64,000 bases of DNA from Rubrivivax sp. (GTDB taxonomy: Bacteria; Pseudomonadota; Gammaproteobacteria; Burkholderiales; Burkholderiaceae_C): NCBI GenBank assembly GCA_004210455.1, contig SEFA01000015.1:30605-94604 (forward strand). Reading direction: 5' to 3'. Made by a program: the position numbers and the translations under genes. Shown here piece by piece: positions 20,427-29,257 of the stretch (the stretch's first letter is position 1; each line of letters starts with the position of its first letter). The notes beneath the pieces were generated by a model, which was given only the letters and a program-made list of their open reading frames with translations, was not told the DNA's origin and did no database searches.

Positions 20427-22658
20427 TCAGCGCACCGTCGCCGTCGTCGACGTCACCCGGTCGCTCACCACCTTCGGCGTGATGAAGATCAGCAGTTCCG
20501 TTTTAGCGGTGCTGCGTGACCTGTTCTTGAAGAGATTGCCCAGGAGCGGAATGTCGCCGAGGTACGGCACCTTGTTCTCGCTCTCGAGGTCTTCCTGCGT
20601 ATAGATGCCGCCGATCACGACGGTGCCACCGTTCTCGACCAGGACCAGCGTCTGCACATGCTTGTTGTTGATCGCATAGCCCTGAGGGGTCAGCGTCCCG
20701 CGGCTGTCCTTGTTGACGTCCACTGTCAGGATCACGTTGCCTTCCGGCGTGATCTGCGGCGTGACTTCCAGTTTCAGCACGGCCTTCTTGAAACTGATGG
20801 ACGTGGCGCCGCTGGAGGTCGACTGCTGATACGGGATTTCTTCACCCTGCTCGATCAGCGCCTTGGTCTGGTCAGCCGTGACGACGCGCGGGCTGGACAC
20901 GATCTTGCCGCGTCCGTCCGCTTCCAGCGCGGAGATCTCGAGGTTCAGGAAGCGGTTGGCCGTGGCGCTGAACAGCGACAGCGCGAAGTTCGCCGCGGTC
21001 GCGCCGCCGAAGGCGTCGCCGGCGACATTGGCAGGCAGGTTCACGAACTGCGAGTCTGCGTAGTTGTAGGACGCCTGCTGGTTCGTGGCCGAGCCGATGG
21101 CCGAGTAATTGCCGCCAACGGTCACGTAGTTGCTGCCGCCCACGCTGTAACCTGGGATGCCGCCCTGACGACCGCGCAGGTCGCTCGCCCCCAGTTTCAC
21201 GCCCAGCGCGCGACCGAACTTGTCATCGGCCTCGACGATGCGCGCCTCGATCAGCACTTGGCGCACCGGCACGTCGATCTTCGCAATCAGCGCCTGGATC
21301 TCCTCCAGCTTCGACGGGATGTCGCTGACGAACAGCTGGTTCGTCCGCGTCTCCCAGATGACGCTGCCACGCGGCGACAGGATCCGTGACGTCTGATTGC
21401 CGCCACCGCCCTGGTTGTTCTGACCCGTCAGTCCCTTGGCGACTTCCTCGGCCTTGGTGTAGTTCATCTGGAAGGACTGGGTGCGCAGCGGCTCCAGCTG
21501 CGCAACAGCTTGCTTGGCTTCCAGCTCCGCCTTTTCCTTGTTGGCCAGCTCTTCCTTCGGCGCGATCCACAGCACGTTGCCGGACTTGCGCATGCCCAGG
21601 CCCTTGGCTTGCAGGATGATGTCCAGCGCCTGATCCCACGGCACATCCTTCAAGCGCAGCGTCACGTTGCCGGTGACGGTGTCGCTCGTCACGACGTTGA
21701 AGTTGGTGAAGTCGGCGATGACCTGCAGCAGCGCACGCACATCGATGTTCTGGAAGTTCAGGCTCAGCTTGTCACCGGCATAACCAGGACCTTGCGTCAG
21801 CTTGTTCGGGTCGACCTTCTGCGGACGCACTTCCAGCACGAACTGGTTGTCGCTCTGGTAGGCGCTGTGCTCCCAGGCGCCCTTGGGCGTGACGACCAGG
21901 CGCACGCGGTCACCCTGCTGGGTCGCCACGATCGACTGGACCGGTGTGCCGAAGTCCGTGACGTCCAGCTTGCGGCGGAGGCGTTCCGGCAAGGTGCTGC
22001 GCAGGAATTCGACGACCAGCGCCTGTCCTTGCTGCTGGATGTCGACGCCGACCTGGCTGCTCGGCAGGTTCACGACGACCCGACCCGCGCCGTCATTGCC
22101 GCGGCGGAAGTCGATGTCCTGCAGGCCTTGGGCGGCAGCGTTCTGACTCGGTGCGAAGTGAAGGGGCTCCGACGCCGCTGACGACGGGGCCGCAGCGGCA
22201 GCCGCCGGACCCGACGCGCCATCCAGGAAGATCAGCAGCGAGTTGTCCTGCAACTGCGCGCGGAAAGTGCTGGCCTGGCGCAGGTTCAGCACCACGCGTG
22301 AACGATCACCCGCCTGGGCGACGTTCGCCGAGCGCATGTTGCCCGAATTGATCTCGACCGCGTTGCGGCCCAGGCCATTCGACACACCCGGCAGGTCCAG
22401 CGCAATGCGCGGCGGCACCTGCACGGCGAAGCCGCGTGGCACTTCGTTCAGCGGTTGCGCCAACTCGATCCGGACGATGTCCGAGCCCGATTGCTGCGTC
22501 GCGCTGATCGACTTGATCATGTTCTGCGCCCAGGCCTGGACGGGCAACAGCACCGCCATACCTACCGCGCAGGCCAGGGTTTGCCAGCGCATGGCACGCC
22601 CTTGTCGTTCCCTCGTTCGGACGCTCATCGAAGCGTTCTCCACAACAGTGTTCTTCAT
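20427..22658 (-). CDS. pilQ: Type IV pilus secretin PilQ
   Basis: Outer-membrane secretin, 743 residues, forming the channel through which type IV pili exit. A signal peptide is visible to about residue 44 (VLLPVQAWA). Two AMIN-type peptidoglycan-binding regions follow (IVRIELAQPL at about 63 and GRVVVNLPSSQVGVDI further on), then the STN/N0 domain (NIDVRALLQVIADFTNFN), the N1 domain (PLRTQSFQMNYTKAEEVAKGL) and the C-terminal secretin core with VPYLGDIPLLGNLFK. The ATG overlaps the pilP stop (ATGA). It is the last gene of pilMNOPQ; a weak GC hairpin follows the stop but has no T run, so read-through into the downstream lipoprotein and aroK is possible. Confidence 0.95.
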   Translation of the reverse strand: MKNTVVENASMSVRTRERQGRAMRWQTLACAVGMAVLLPVQAWAQNMIKSISATQQSGSDIVRIELAQPLNEVPRGFAVQVPPRIALDLPGVSNGLGRNAVEINSGNMRSANVAQAGDRSRVVLNLRQASTFRAQLQDNSLLIFLDGASGPAAAAAAPSSAASEPLHFAPSQNAAAQGLQDIDFRRGNDGAGRVVVNLPSSQVGVDIQQQGQALVVEFLRSTLPERLRRKLDVTDFGTPVQSIVATQQGDRVRLVVTPKGAWEHSAYQSDNQFVLEVRPQKVDPNKLTQGPGYAGDKLSLNFQNIDVRALLQVIADFTNFNVVTSDTVTGNVTLRLKDVPWDQALDIILQAKGLGMRKSGNVLWIAPKEELANKEKAELEAKQAVAQLEPLRTQSFQMNYTKAEEVAKGLTGQNNQGGGGNQTSRILSPRGSVIWETRTNQLFVSDIPSKLEEIQALIAKIDVPVRQVLIEARIVEADDKFGRALGVKLGASDLRGRQGGIPGYSVGGSNYVTVGGNYSAIGSATNQQASYNYADSQFVNLPANVAGDAFGGATAANFALSLFSATANRFLNLEISALEADGRGKIVSSPRVVTADQTKALIEQGEEIPYQQSTSSGATSISFKKAVLKLEVTPQITPEGNVILTVDVNKDSRGTLTPQGYAINNKHVQTLVLVENGGTVVIGGIYTQEDLESENKVPYLGDIPLLGNLFKNRSRSTAKTELLIFITPKVVSDRVTSTTATVR

Positions 22659-23248
22659 CGTCCCTGCTCCTGAAGCTGGAGAGTACTGGTGCGTTCAATC
22701 CATTCGCCCGCAGCGTCCTGGACGACTTCTCGCAACGTGATTTCGGTTTCGCTGATCTTGGTGATACGGCCGAAGTTCTGGCCCAGGTAGTCACCGACCC
22801 GCGCCTGATACAACAGGCTGTCCACCCGTAGCAGCGCATACGGACGGCCATCCCTCGAGACGCTGCCGACCATCGCCATCGTGTCCAGCGGGAAGGCTTC
22901 CAGCGGTTCCCGGCGGCGTTTCATCTCTGCAGCCAGCAGTGAACTGGGCTGTGCGGCCTCGCGACGCAATGCGACCGTCAGCTTTTGCGTGCTGAACGGA
23001 TCAACCACCGCCTGCGCCTCGTAAGGCTGGGGCTGGAAGGTCTTCGGTGGTGTCAGCGGCTTGACGGTCGGACGCGCCTGTGCGCGCTGTTCGTCCATCC
23101 ATTGCTGAAGCTCCTCCGTGCTGGAGGTGCAACCCGCCAGGAGTGCGCCGGTGACGGCAAGGCCGAGCAGGACGAACGCGCGAACCGGCGCTCGATCCGA
23201 CATCGCCGTCTCGGGCGACGCCCTGCGGAGGCGAACGATGCGCGTCAT
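22655..23248 (-). CDS. pilP: Type IV pilus alignment lipoprotein PilP
   Basis: Inner-membrane lipoprotein of 197 residues that links the PilNO dimer to the secretin PilQ. The signal sequence ends in lipobox LLAGC with Cys40. After a Pro-rich spacer (RPTVKPLTPPKTFQPQPY) comes the beta-sandwich domain with VGSVSRDGRPYALLRVDSLLYQARVGDYLGQNFGRI, typical of PilP. The start at 23248 is preceded by GGAG and overlaps the pilO stop; an ATG at 23203 would give a shorter signal peptide and cannot be excluded. Its stop overlaps the pilQ start. Gene order and motif content agree with the conserved alignment subcomplex. Confidence 0.93.
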   Translation of the reverse strand: MTRIVRLRRASPETAMSDRAPVRAFVLLGLAVTGALLAGCTSSTEELQQWMDEQRAQARPTVKPLTPPKTFQPQPYEAQAVVDPFSTQKLTVALRREAAQPSSLLAAEMKRRREPLEAFPLDTMAMVGSVSRDGRPYALLRVDSLLYQARVGDYLGQNFGRITKISETEITLREVVQDAAGEWIERTSTLQLQEQGR

Positions 23249-23952
23249 TTCTTCTTCTCCACGGCCGCCGCGGCCTTCTTCTGCTCCTCGACCTCGGTCG
23301 GATCGAGGTACCGATAGGTCCGCGCCGTGGCGTCCATCGCCAAGGTCGCGTTGGTGTCGGTGCGGGGCGGCGTCCCGGCGCCGGTCGGCACGCCGGGGAC
23401 GTTGATGTTCAGGTCGTGCAGCGTGACGATCCGGGACAGATTCGACACGTCAGCCGTGAAGGCCCCGATGTCGTGATAGCGGCCCGTCACCCGGATCGCG
23501 ATCGGTTGTTCGGCGTAATAGTCGCGCATGACGATGCCGGACGGCCGGAACAGTTCGAACTGCAGCCCACGTCCCAAGCCCGCCTGGTTGATGTCCGACA
23601 GCAGCGCATCCATCTCGGCCTTGCCGGGAAGCTGCTTCTCGAGCTGCAGCACGTATTCCTCGACCTGGCTTTTCTGCTTGCGCAGCTCCGGCAGGTTCAC
23701 GGCCTGCGTCAGCTTGTTGTTGAAGTCTTCCTTCAACGTCGGTTCCTTCTGGACTTCAGCATCGAGGGCCGATTGCTCATCCGAAAGCACGGCGAACCAG
23801 CCCAGTCCCACCGTCAGCAGGGCTACCAGGATGAATGTCACATAGCGCGGCGCCGGCGGCCACTGGCCGGGCTCCTGCATGTTCAGATTCTGGAACTGAC
23901 CGGTGAAGTCCGCGAACCACGCGTTGAGGTCCAGGTTTTTTAGCGTTGCCAT
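23245..23952 (-). CDS. pilO: Type IV pilus alignment protein PilO
   Basis: Bitopic inner-membrane protein, 235 residues, pairing with PilN in the periplasm. A short cytoplasmic N-terminus is followed by one membrane helix at about 38-57 (VTFILVALLTVGLGWFAVL), then a periplasmic coiled coil (about 60-115) and the ferredoxin-like domain containing QFELFRPSG and RVTGRYHDIGAFTADVSNL, both typical of PilO. The C-terminus is Lys/Glu/Ala rich. It begins 7 bases after the pilN stop, and its own stop overlaps the pilP start. No anomalies were seen. Confidence 0.94.
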   Translation of the reverse strand: MATLKNLDLNAWFADFTGQFQNLNMQEPGQWPPAPRYVTFILVALLTVGLGWFAVLSDEQSALDAEVQKEPTLKEDFNNKLTQAVNLPELRKQKSQVEEYVLQLEKQLPGKAEMDALLSDINQAGLGRGLQFELFRPSGIVMRDYYAEQPIAIRVTGRYHDIGAFTADVSNLSRIVTLHDLNINVPGVPTGAGTPPRTDTNATLAMDATARTYRYLDPTEVEEQKKAAAAVEKKK

Positions 23953-23959
23953 GGGGTCC

Positions 23960-24580
23960 TCACACCTTCTTCGCCGGGGCGTTCGGCGTGGCGCCCGGGC
24001 CGCTCGCGGCTCCAGCCACCGGGTCCGGCGTCACGCTCTTGATGCCGACCTTGATGGAGAAGTCGAACAGCCGACGCGGATCGCGCGGGTTCACTGCGGC
24101 GGACTTGATCTCGACGAGATCAGGAGCCTCGACCCATTCGGCGCGACTCAGGTTGCGCAGCATCTCGGACACGCGCTCGTTGGAGGCCGCGACACCGGAG
24201 ATCACCACGACCTTGCCGGTCTGACGCATCGACTGGAGGAACACGCCTTCCGGCGTGAACTTGGCCAGCTCGTTGAGCAGGTGCACCGGCGTGTTGCGGT
24301 CGCTCTGTAGGTTCTCGACCGCTCGTTGGCGGGCACGCAACGCGTCGATCTCCGCCCGCAGCGTCGCAATGTCCTTGATCTGGATGTCGAGCTTGGTGAT
24401 CTCGGCTTTCAGGAAGTCATTGCGCGCGGCTTGCGCGGCGGTCAACTGCTGCAGCAGCAGATAGATGAAGGCCGCGATCAGCAGGCCGACGACGAAGGAC
24501 ATTCCCAGCCCGACGAAGAACGCGGCCTTGCGGCGCTTGCGTTTCTCCTCGCGGTGCGGGAGCAGGTTGATCAGAATCAC
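23960..24580 (-). CDS. pilN: Type IV pilus alignment protein PilN
   Basis: Bitopic inner-membrane protein of 206 residues. The first residues, ILINLLPHREEKRK, are the PilN motif that binds the cytoplasmic protein PilM. One membrane helix follows at about 19-43 (AAFFVGLGMSFVVGLLIAAFIYLLL region), then a coiled coil and a periplasmic ferredoxin-like domain. I set the start at the GTG at 24580 because it forms a GTGA overlap with the pilM stop, is preceded by GGAGG at good spacing and places the INLLPHR motif at the N-terminus; the open frame upstream lies inside pilM. Confidence 0.93.
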   Translation of the reverse strand: MILINLLPHREEKRKRRKAAFFVGLGMSFVVGLLIAAFIYLLLQQLTAAQAARNDFLKAEITKLDIQIKDIATLRAEIDALRARQRAVENLQSDRNTPVHLLNELAKFTPEGVFLQSMRQTGKVVVISGVAASNERVSEMLRNLSRAEWVEAPDLVEIKSAAVNPRDPRRLFDFSIKVGIKSVTPDPVAGAASGPGATPNAPAKKV

Positions 24581-25656
24581 TGAAAGAACCTCCGCATGGC
24601 GAGGCCGCACGCTGTGAGATACGCCGGCGCTTCACGGCGCAGCTTGGATTCGCGCACGGCAGAACCGAGCACCATGTTCTCGAACGGGTTGACCACCATG
24701 CAGGCGAAACCGGTCAACTCCGTCACCCGCTCCTTGAGACCGGGCAGGGTGGCCGTGCCGCCGGCCAGCATCACGTAGTGAACCTTGTGATGCGGCGTGC
24801 TGGTGAAGAAGTACTGCAGCGCACGGCCGATCTCCTGGGACAAAGAGTCGACGAAGGGATTCAGCACCTGGCTGTCGTAATCGTCCGGCAGTTCGCCGCT
24901 GAGCTTTTTCAACTCCGCTTCCTCGAACGAGAAACCGTACTGTCGCGAAATCAGCTGGGTCAACTGCGAACCACCGAAGGCCTGATCGCGGTCGTAGAGC
25001 ATCTCGTCGTCACGCAGGACTTTCAGCGACGTGGTGTCGGCACCGATCTCGAACAGCGCGACCAGCGCATCCTTGCCTTCGTTCGGCAGCGTCTCGACCA
25101 GGCGGCCAACCGCCATCCGGGAGGCGTGGGACTCGATGTCCAGCACCACCGGCCTCAGGCCGGCAGCCTCTGCCAACGCCTGGCGATCCTGCACGCGATC
25201 CTTGCGGGAAGCGGCGATCAGCACCTCGACGTCGCCGACCGACGTCGGGCTCGGACCGATCACGCAGAAGTCCAGCGACACCTCGTCCAGCGAGAACGGG
25301 ATGTATTGGTTGGCCTCCGCCTCGACCTGCAGCTCGAGCTCCTCCTCGCGGAGGCCCGCCGGCAGCATGATCTTCTTCGTGATCACGGAACTCTGAGGCA
25401 TCGCGAGCGACGCCTGACGGGTCCGGCTGCCACTGCGCGTGACCACCCGGCGGACTGCGTCCGCGACCTCGTCGAATTTCTCGATCTGGCCGTCGGTAAT
25501 CCAGCCTTTTTCGAATGGTTCGGTGGCGAAACGTTCAAGCACGTATTCGCCATTCGAGTTTTGACTCAATTCCACAAGCTTGACGCTGGACGACGAGATG
25601 TCCAGGCCAATCATGGGTGGATGCGCACGTCCGCGCAGTAGGTCCAACAGCCCCAT
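24577..25656 (-). CDS. pilM: Actin-like pilus assembly ATPase PilM
   Basis: Cytoplasmic actin/FtsA-like protein of about 359 residues that binds ATP and the N-terminus of PilN. Visible landmarks: IGLDISSSSVKLVELS (phosphate 1 region), VDAEANQYIPFSL-type segment (VEAEANQYIPFSLDEV), LFEIGADTTSLKVL (phosphate 2) and VMLAGGTATLPGL (adenosine region). I prefer the ATG at 25656, which gives the usual MGLLDLL start and follows a GGGGGA ribosome-binding sequence; an ATG at 25683 would add nine residues. It is the first gene of pilMNOPQ and is divergent from the PBP1A gene, an arrangement conserved across Beta- and Gammaproteobacteria. Confidence 0.94.
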   Translation of the reverse strand: MGLLDLLRGRAHPPMIGLDISSSSVKLVELSQNSNGEYVLERFATEPFEKGWITDGQIEKFDEVADAVRRVVTRSGSRTRQASLAMPQSSVITKKIMLPAGLREEELELQVEAEANQYIPFSLDEVSLDFCVIGPSPTSVGDVEVLIAASRKDRVQDRQALAEAAGLRPVVLDIESHASRMAVGRLVETLPNEGKDALVALFEIGADTTSLKVLRDDEMLYDRDQAFGGSQLTQLISRQYGFSFEEAELKKLSGELPDDYDSQVLNPFVDSLSQEIGRALQYFFTSTPHHKVHYVMLAGGTATLPGLKERVTELTGFACMVVNPFENMVLGSAVRESKLRREAPAYLTACGLAMRRFFQ

Positions 25657-25694
25657 GATGCGTTCCCCCAACGCGCCGCTCATGCGCCGGTTTG

Positions 25695-25723
25695 TTAATA
25701 AGTTACTTGAATGCTATCAGCAA
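25695..25723 (-). promoter_or_regulatory. Sigma-70 promoter candidate for pilMNOPQ
   Basis: On the minus strand TTGCTG (25723-25718) and TATTAA (25700-25695) are separated by exactly 17 bases. The predicted start is about 30 bases upstream of the chosen pilM ATG. Confidence 0.55.
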
Positions 25724-26014
25724 AGCCTTTGTCGCCCCAAGGCAAAGCGGTCACAGCAAGTAACGCAGCGTTGCGTAACATACACGCCACCGACGAGTGG
25801 TAAAGCGCCGAAAAATGGCCCATTTACTCCCCGTTTCGAGCGGTTTTGCACAGATTCCCACTTTGCCGAATCCCCCGCCGGAACACCTTCAAGAGGGGTG
25901 GTCCGGGTGTGGAAGAAAAGGCAGCCGCGCAGTGTCCGCGAAAGTTCCCTCAGCACTTGTAACAGTCAAGCGGGCACGGATCGGACCGGCGAGGCCCCAC
26001 AGGGGGGCCGTTCC

Positions 26015-26020
26015 TATAAT
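26015..26020 (+). promoter_or_regulatory. Consensus -10 (TATAAT) upstream of mrcA
   Basis: A perfect TATAAT lies 80 bases before the mrcA ATG. The -35 position is GC-rich and does not match consensus, so an activator or an extended element would be needed. Confidence 0.4.
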
Positions 26021-26100
26021 CGTCGCTCGCGGCCCGCATCGTCACCCGTAGAGGCCCTGATAGGGCGCGGCCAGGCACGCAAGAATGCACACTCCGGCCC

Positions 26101-28545
26101 ATGCCCTCGAAGAATTCTCCTGACAACGAACCTTCCTTCGACGCCCCGTCCGATCCGGGCAAGGGCAGCGCTTCCAGGAAAGACAAGAGCGACACCCCCC
26201 GCAAGAAGAAGCCCAAGACCGACGGCAAGCCGCGCCGGCCCTGGTTCGTGCGACTCATCGGCTGGTGCTTCGGGCTGGCGCTGGCTGGCATCGGCGCCGT
26301 CGTGCTGCTGGTCGGCATGGCGTTGGCGATCGCCTACCCTCAACTGCCCGACATCAGCGGCCTGACCGACTATCGGCCCAAGCTGCCGCTGCGCGTCATG
26401 TCCAGCGAGGGGCAGTTGCTGGCCGAGTACGGCGAAGAGCGGCGCAGCTATTCCGACATCCGCGAGATCCCCAAGCTGATGCAGGACGCGATCCTGGCCA
26501 TCGAGGACGCGCGCTTCTACCAGCACGGCGGCGTGGACTACCTGGGCGTGATCCGGGCAGGTCTGGCCAATGTCAGCGAGTCCAAGAGCCAGGGCGCCTC
26601 GACCATCACGATGCAGGTGGCGAGGAACTTCTATCTCTCCACCGAGAAGACGTTCACCCGCAAGATCTACGAGATCCTGCTGGCGCTGAAGATCGAGAGC
26701 GCGCTGCCCAAGGAGAAGATCCTCGAGATCTACATGAACCAGATCTTCCTGGGGCACCGTGCCTACGGCTTCGCGGCCGCCAGCGAGGTCTACTTCGGCA
26801 AGCCGCTGAAGGACCTGTCGGTCGCGGAAGCAGCCATGCTCGCCGGGTTGCCGAAAGCACCATCTGCTTACAACCCCATCAACAATCCGCGTCGCGCAGT
26901 GTTGCGTCAGCAATACATCATCGACCGGATGCTGGAAATGGGCTTCATCACACCCGAGCAGCATGCCCAGGCCAAGGCCGAGAAACTGCGCATCCGGCCA
27001 CCCCAGGAAGCCGCCAGCCATGCGGAATATGTCGCGGAGCTGGCCCGGCAGCTCATCTTCAGCCAGTACGGGGACGAGGCCTACACGCGCGGCTTGAATG
27101 TCTATCTGACGCTGCACGCCGACGAGCAGGAGCGCGCCTACCGCGCGCTGCGGCGCGGCATCATGGATTACGAACGCCGCCAGGTGTACCGGGGCCCCGA
27201 GGCCTATGTGGATCTGCCAGCCGACCCGAAGGAACTCGACACCCGCGTCGCCGAGGCGCTGTCCGACCACCCGGCCAACGACGAACTGCTGGCCGCCGTC
27301 GTACTCGAGTCCAGCCCGAAGCAGGTCGTGGCGGCCTTGCAGAGCGGCGAATCGGTGACCATCACCGGCGAGGGACTCAAGCCGGCGACCTCCGGGCTGT
27401 CCGAAAAGGGCAACCCGAAAACGCGCATCCGACGCGGCGCGGTGATCCGCGTGATCAAGCTGACCCGGAACAACAAGGACGACTGGACGATCACCCAGCT
27501 TCCCGAGGTCGAAGGCGCGATGGTGGCGCTCAGCCCGAAGGACGGCAGCGTGCGCGCGCTGGTGGGCGGCTTCGATTACAACAAGAACAAGTTCAACCAC
27601 GTCACCCAGGCTTGGCGGCAGCCCGGCTCCAGCTTCAAGCCGTTCATCTACTCGGCGGCCCTGGAGAAGGGATTCAACGGCGCCACCATCGTCAATGACG
27701 GGCCGCTCTTCTTCGACGCGACGACCACCGGCAGCCAGCCGTGGGAACCCAAGAACTATGACGGCCAGTTCGACGGCCCGATGCCGCTGCGACGCGCGCT
27801 CGCCAAGTCGAAGAACATGGTGTCGATCCGGGTACTGCAGTCGGTCGGCGTGAAATACGCGCAGGATTGGATCACCCGCTTCGGTTTTGACGCCGACAAG
27901 CATCCGGCCTACCTGACCATGGCGCTGGGCGCGGGCTCGGTGACACCGATGCAGATGGCGCAGGCGTACTCCGTCTTCGCGAACGGCGGCTACCGGATCG
28001 CGCCGCAACTGGTTCAGCGCATCACGGACCATGCGGGTCGCGTGCTGTACCAGCAGCAGCCCAAGCAGTTCGAAGACTCGCAGAGGGCCATCGAACCGCG
28101 CAACGCGTATCTGATGGACAGTCTGCTGCAGGAGGTGGCGCGCAGCGGCACGGCTGCCAGGACGCAGGCCACGCTCAAACGTCCGGACATCTACGGCAAG
28201 ACCGGCACGACCAACGACTCGATGGATGCCTGGTTCGCAGGCTTCCAGCCGGAGCTGGTGTCGGTGGTGTGGATCGGCTACGACCAGCCGCGCAAGCTGG
28301 GCGACCGCGAGACCGGCGGTGGACTGGCCCTGCCCGTCTGGATCGAGTTCATGCAGTACGCGCTCCGGAACACACCGGTGCAGGAGATCCAGCCTCCCGA
28401 AGGCGTCATCAACTTCAACGGCGAGTGGTACTACGACGAATTCGCCGGCAACAATGGCGTGAAGGCGCTCGGCACTGAGGAGCAGGTGCCGGCCTCGGGT
28501 TCCGACGAGGAGAAGAAGAGCATCCTGGATCTCTTCAAGCGTTGA
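26101..28545 (+). CDS. mrcA: Penicillin-binding protein 1A (bifunctional transglycosylase/transpeptidase)
   Basis: Class A PBP of 814 residues that polymerises and cross-links peptidoglycan in the periplasm. A long basic cytoplasmic tail (1-45) precedes one membrane helix (about 53-78). The GT51 transglycosylase has the catalytic glutamate in AIEDARFYQHGG, then GASTITMQVARN and EKILEIYMNQIFLG. An OB-like insert follows. The transpeptidase has S510-S-F-K513, the SKN motif in AKSKNMVS and K700-T-G-T-T. All catalytic motifs are present and the length is normal. It is divergent from pilM, as in many relatives, and ends at a strong terminator. Confidence 0.96.
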   Translation: MPSKNSPDNEPSFDAPSDPGKGSASRKDKSDTPRKKKPKTDGKPRRPWFVRLIGWCFGLALAGIGAVVLLVGMALAIAYPQLPDISGLTDYRPKLPLRVMSSEGQLLAEYGEERRSYSDIREIPKLMQDAILAIEDARFYQHGGVDYLGVIRAGLANVSESKSQGASTITMQVARNFYLSTEKTFTRKIYEILLALKIESALPKEKILEIYMNQIFLGHRAYGFAAASEVYFGKPLKDLSVAEAAMLAGLPKAPSAYNPINNPRRAVLRQQYIIDRMLEMGFITPEQHAQAKAEKLRIRPPQEAASHAEYVAELARQLIFSQYGDEAYTRGLNVYLTLHADEQERAYRALRRGIMDYERRQVYRGPEAYVDLPADPKELDTRVAEALSDHPANDELLAAVVLESSPKQVVAALQSGESVTITGEGLKPATSGLSEKGNPKTRIRRGAVIRVIKLTRNNKDDWTITQLPEVEGAMVALSPKDGSVRALVGGFDYNKNKFNHVTQAWRQPGSSFKPFIYSAALEKGFNGATIVNDGPLFFDATTTGSQPWEPKNYDGQFDGPMPLRRALAKSKNMVSIRVLQSVGVKYAQDWITRFGFDADKHPAYLTMALGAGSVTPMQMAQAYSVFANGGYRIAPQLVQRITDHAGRVLYQQQPKQFEDSQRAIEPRNAYLMDSLLQEVARSGTAARTQATLKRPDIYGKTGTTNDSMDAWFAGFQPELVSVVWIGYDQPRKLGDRETGGGLALPVWIEFMQYALRNTPVQEIQPPEGVINFNGEWYYDEFAGNNGVKALGTEEQVPASGSDEEKKSILDLFKR

Positions 28546-28562
28546 ACGACACCCCCAACGCG

Positions 28563-28587
28563 AAGGCGCCCCGCGGGGCGCCTTTTT
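28563..28587 (+). terminator. Rho-independent terminator after mrcA
   Basis: Perfect stem GGCGCCCC (28565-28572) / GGGGCGCC (28575-28582) followed by five T. It lies 17 bases after the mrcA stop and may also serve cyaY, which converges on it with A residues on its other side. Confidence 0.85.
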
Positions 28588-28602
28588 CATGAGGCCTCAA
28601 CT

Positions 28603-28950
28603 TCAGAGCTGGGTGAAGCTCAACGACTGTCCGGCGTGGTGAGACGCCTCCTCGGACAGTCGATCGAAGAAGGGGATGCCGTCCTTGGTGTCGATCCACT
28701 GGCCGTCGACGAACTTGAAGTGATACCCGCCGCGGCGCGATGCGAGCCACAGCTCATGCAGCGGCGGCTGCGTGTTCACAACGATCTTGCTGCGATCCTG
28801 GAACTCCAGCTCCAGCAAGCCGCCGGTGCGATGCTGGTCGATGTCGACCACGTCATCATCGAGCCAGGTGTCGATGTCGGATTCAATGCTGGCCAGCACG
28901 GCGTCGGTGCGGGCGTCGTAATCGGCATCGGTCAGTGGCGTGGGCGTCAT
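28603..28950 (-). CDS. cyaY: Iron donor/frataxin-like protein CyaY
   Basis: Bacterial frataxin of 115 residues that binds iron and modulates iron-sulfur cluster assembly by IscS. The acidic first helix and ridge are visible (DADYDARTDAVLASIESDIDTWLDDDVVDID), followed by the conserved beta-sheet LLELEF, SKIVVNTQPPLHELWLASRRGGYHF and the C-terminal helix DTKDGIPFFDRLSEEAS. I chose the ATG at 28950, which gives the normal family length; the frame extends about 38 residues upstream with non-homologous basic sequence. It converges on mrcA and is divergent from the small lipoprotein gene at 28994. Confidence 0.93.
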   Translation of the reverse strand: MTPTPLTDADYDARTDAVLASIESDIDTWLDDDVVDIDQHRTGGLLELEFQDRSKIVVNTQPPLHELWLASRRGGYHFKFVDGQWIDTKDGIPFFDRLSEEASHHAGQSLSFTQL

Positions 28951-28993
28951 GGGCAGTCGGGAGCGGGCTCGCGAGGGACTAGACTGCGAGCCC

Positions 28994-29212
28994 ATGAAGA
29001 ACGTGAAGACGCGAAGTGTAGGCCTTGCCTCCACGCCGGCCCGCCGCCGCGCCGCCAAGGCCATGACAACCCTGATGTTGTGCGCGGCCGCGCTCGCGCT
29101 CAGCGCCTGCGGCCAGAAGCGACCGCTGCAATTGCCTCAGGCAAAGCATCCGGCACCTGCTTCGGCGACGACTGTATCCCCGCCAGCCTCGGCAGCCAGC
29201 GCCGCGGACTGA
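28994..29212 (+). CDS. lptM: Small LptM/YifL-like lipoprotein
   Basis: Short lipoprotein, 72 residues from the ATG at 28994. The lipobox LSAC is followed directly by GQKRPLQLP, matching the LptM pattern (C-G-Q-K-x-P-L-x-L-P) that assists folding of the LptDE LPS translocon in the outer membrane. The remainder is an Ala/Pro/Ser-rich tail. An internal ATG at 29063 would give a more typical short signal peptide (MTTLMLCAAALALSAC), so the true start may be there; neither start has a clear ribosome-binding site. The usual neighbour in many relatives is lysA, which is absent: the next gene is an unrelated transporter on the other strand. Confidence 0.75.
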   Translation: MKNVKTRSVGLASTPARRRAAKAMTTLMLCAAALALSACGQKRPLQLPQAKHPAPASATTVSPPASAASAAD

Positions 29213-29257
29213 CGCCAGGAGATCCGCGAGCCCCGCGAGGTCCGCTGGAAAGGGATC

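Larger units (their letters stand above)
25657..26100. other. Divergent pilM / mrcA intergenic region
   Basis: 444 bases without a credible gene. It holds the pilM promoter candidate (25695-25723), a dyad ACGCA-GCGT-TGCGT at 25763-25776 inside a GTAAC direct repeat (25760-25764 and 25775-25779), a GC hairpin near 25993-26010 and a TATAAT at 26015-26020 for mrcA. Base composition is more A/T-rich near 25690-25800 than in the flanking genes. Confidence 0.6.

Noticed and set aside
26014..28590. 858-codon frame antisense to PBP1A
   Set aside because: Shadow of mrcA; composition and lack of motifs indicate a GC artefact. The same applies to long antisense frames at 18116-20482, 44587-47064, 46335-48374 and 55977-58154.
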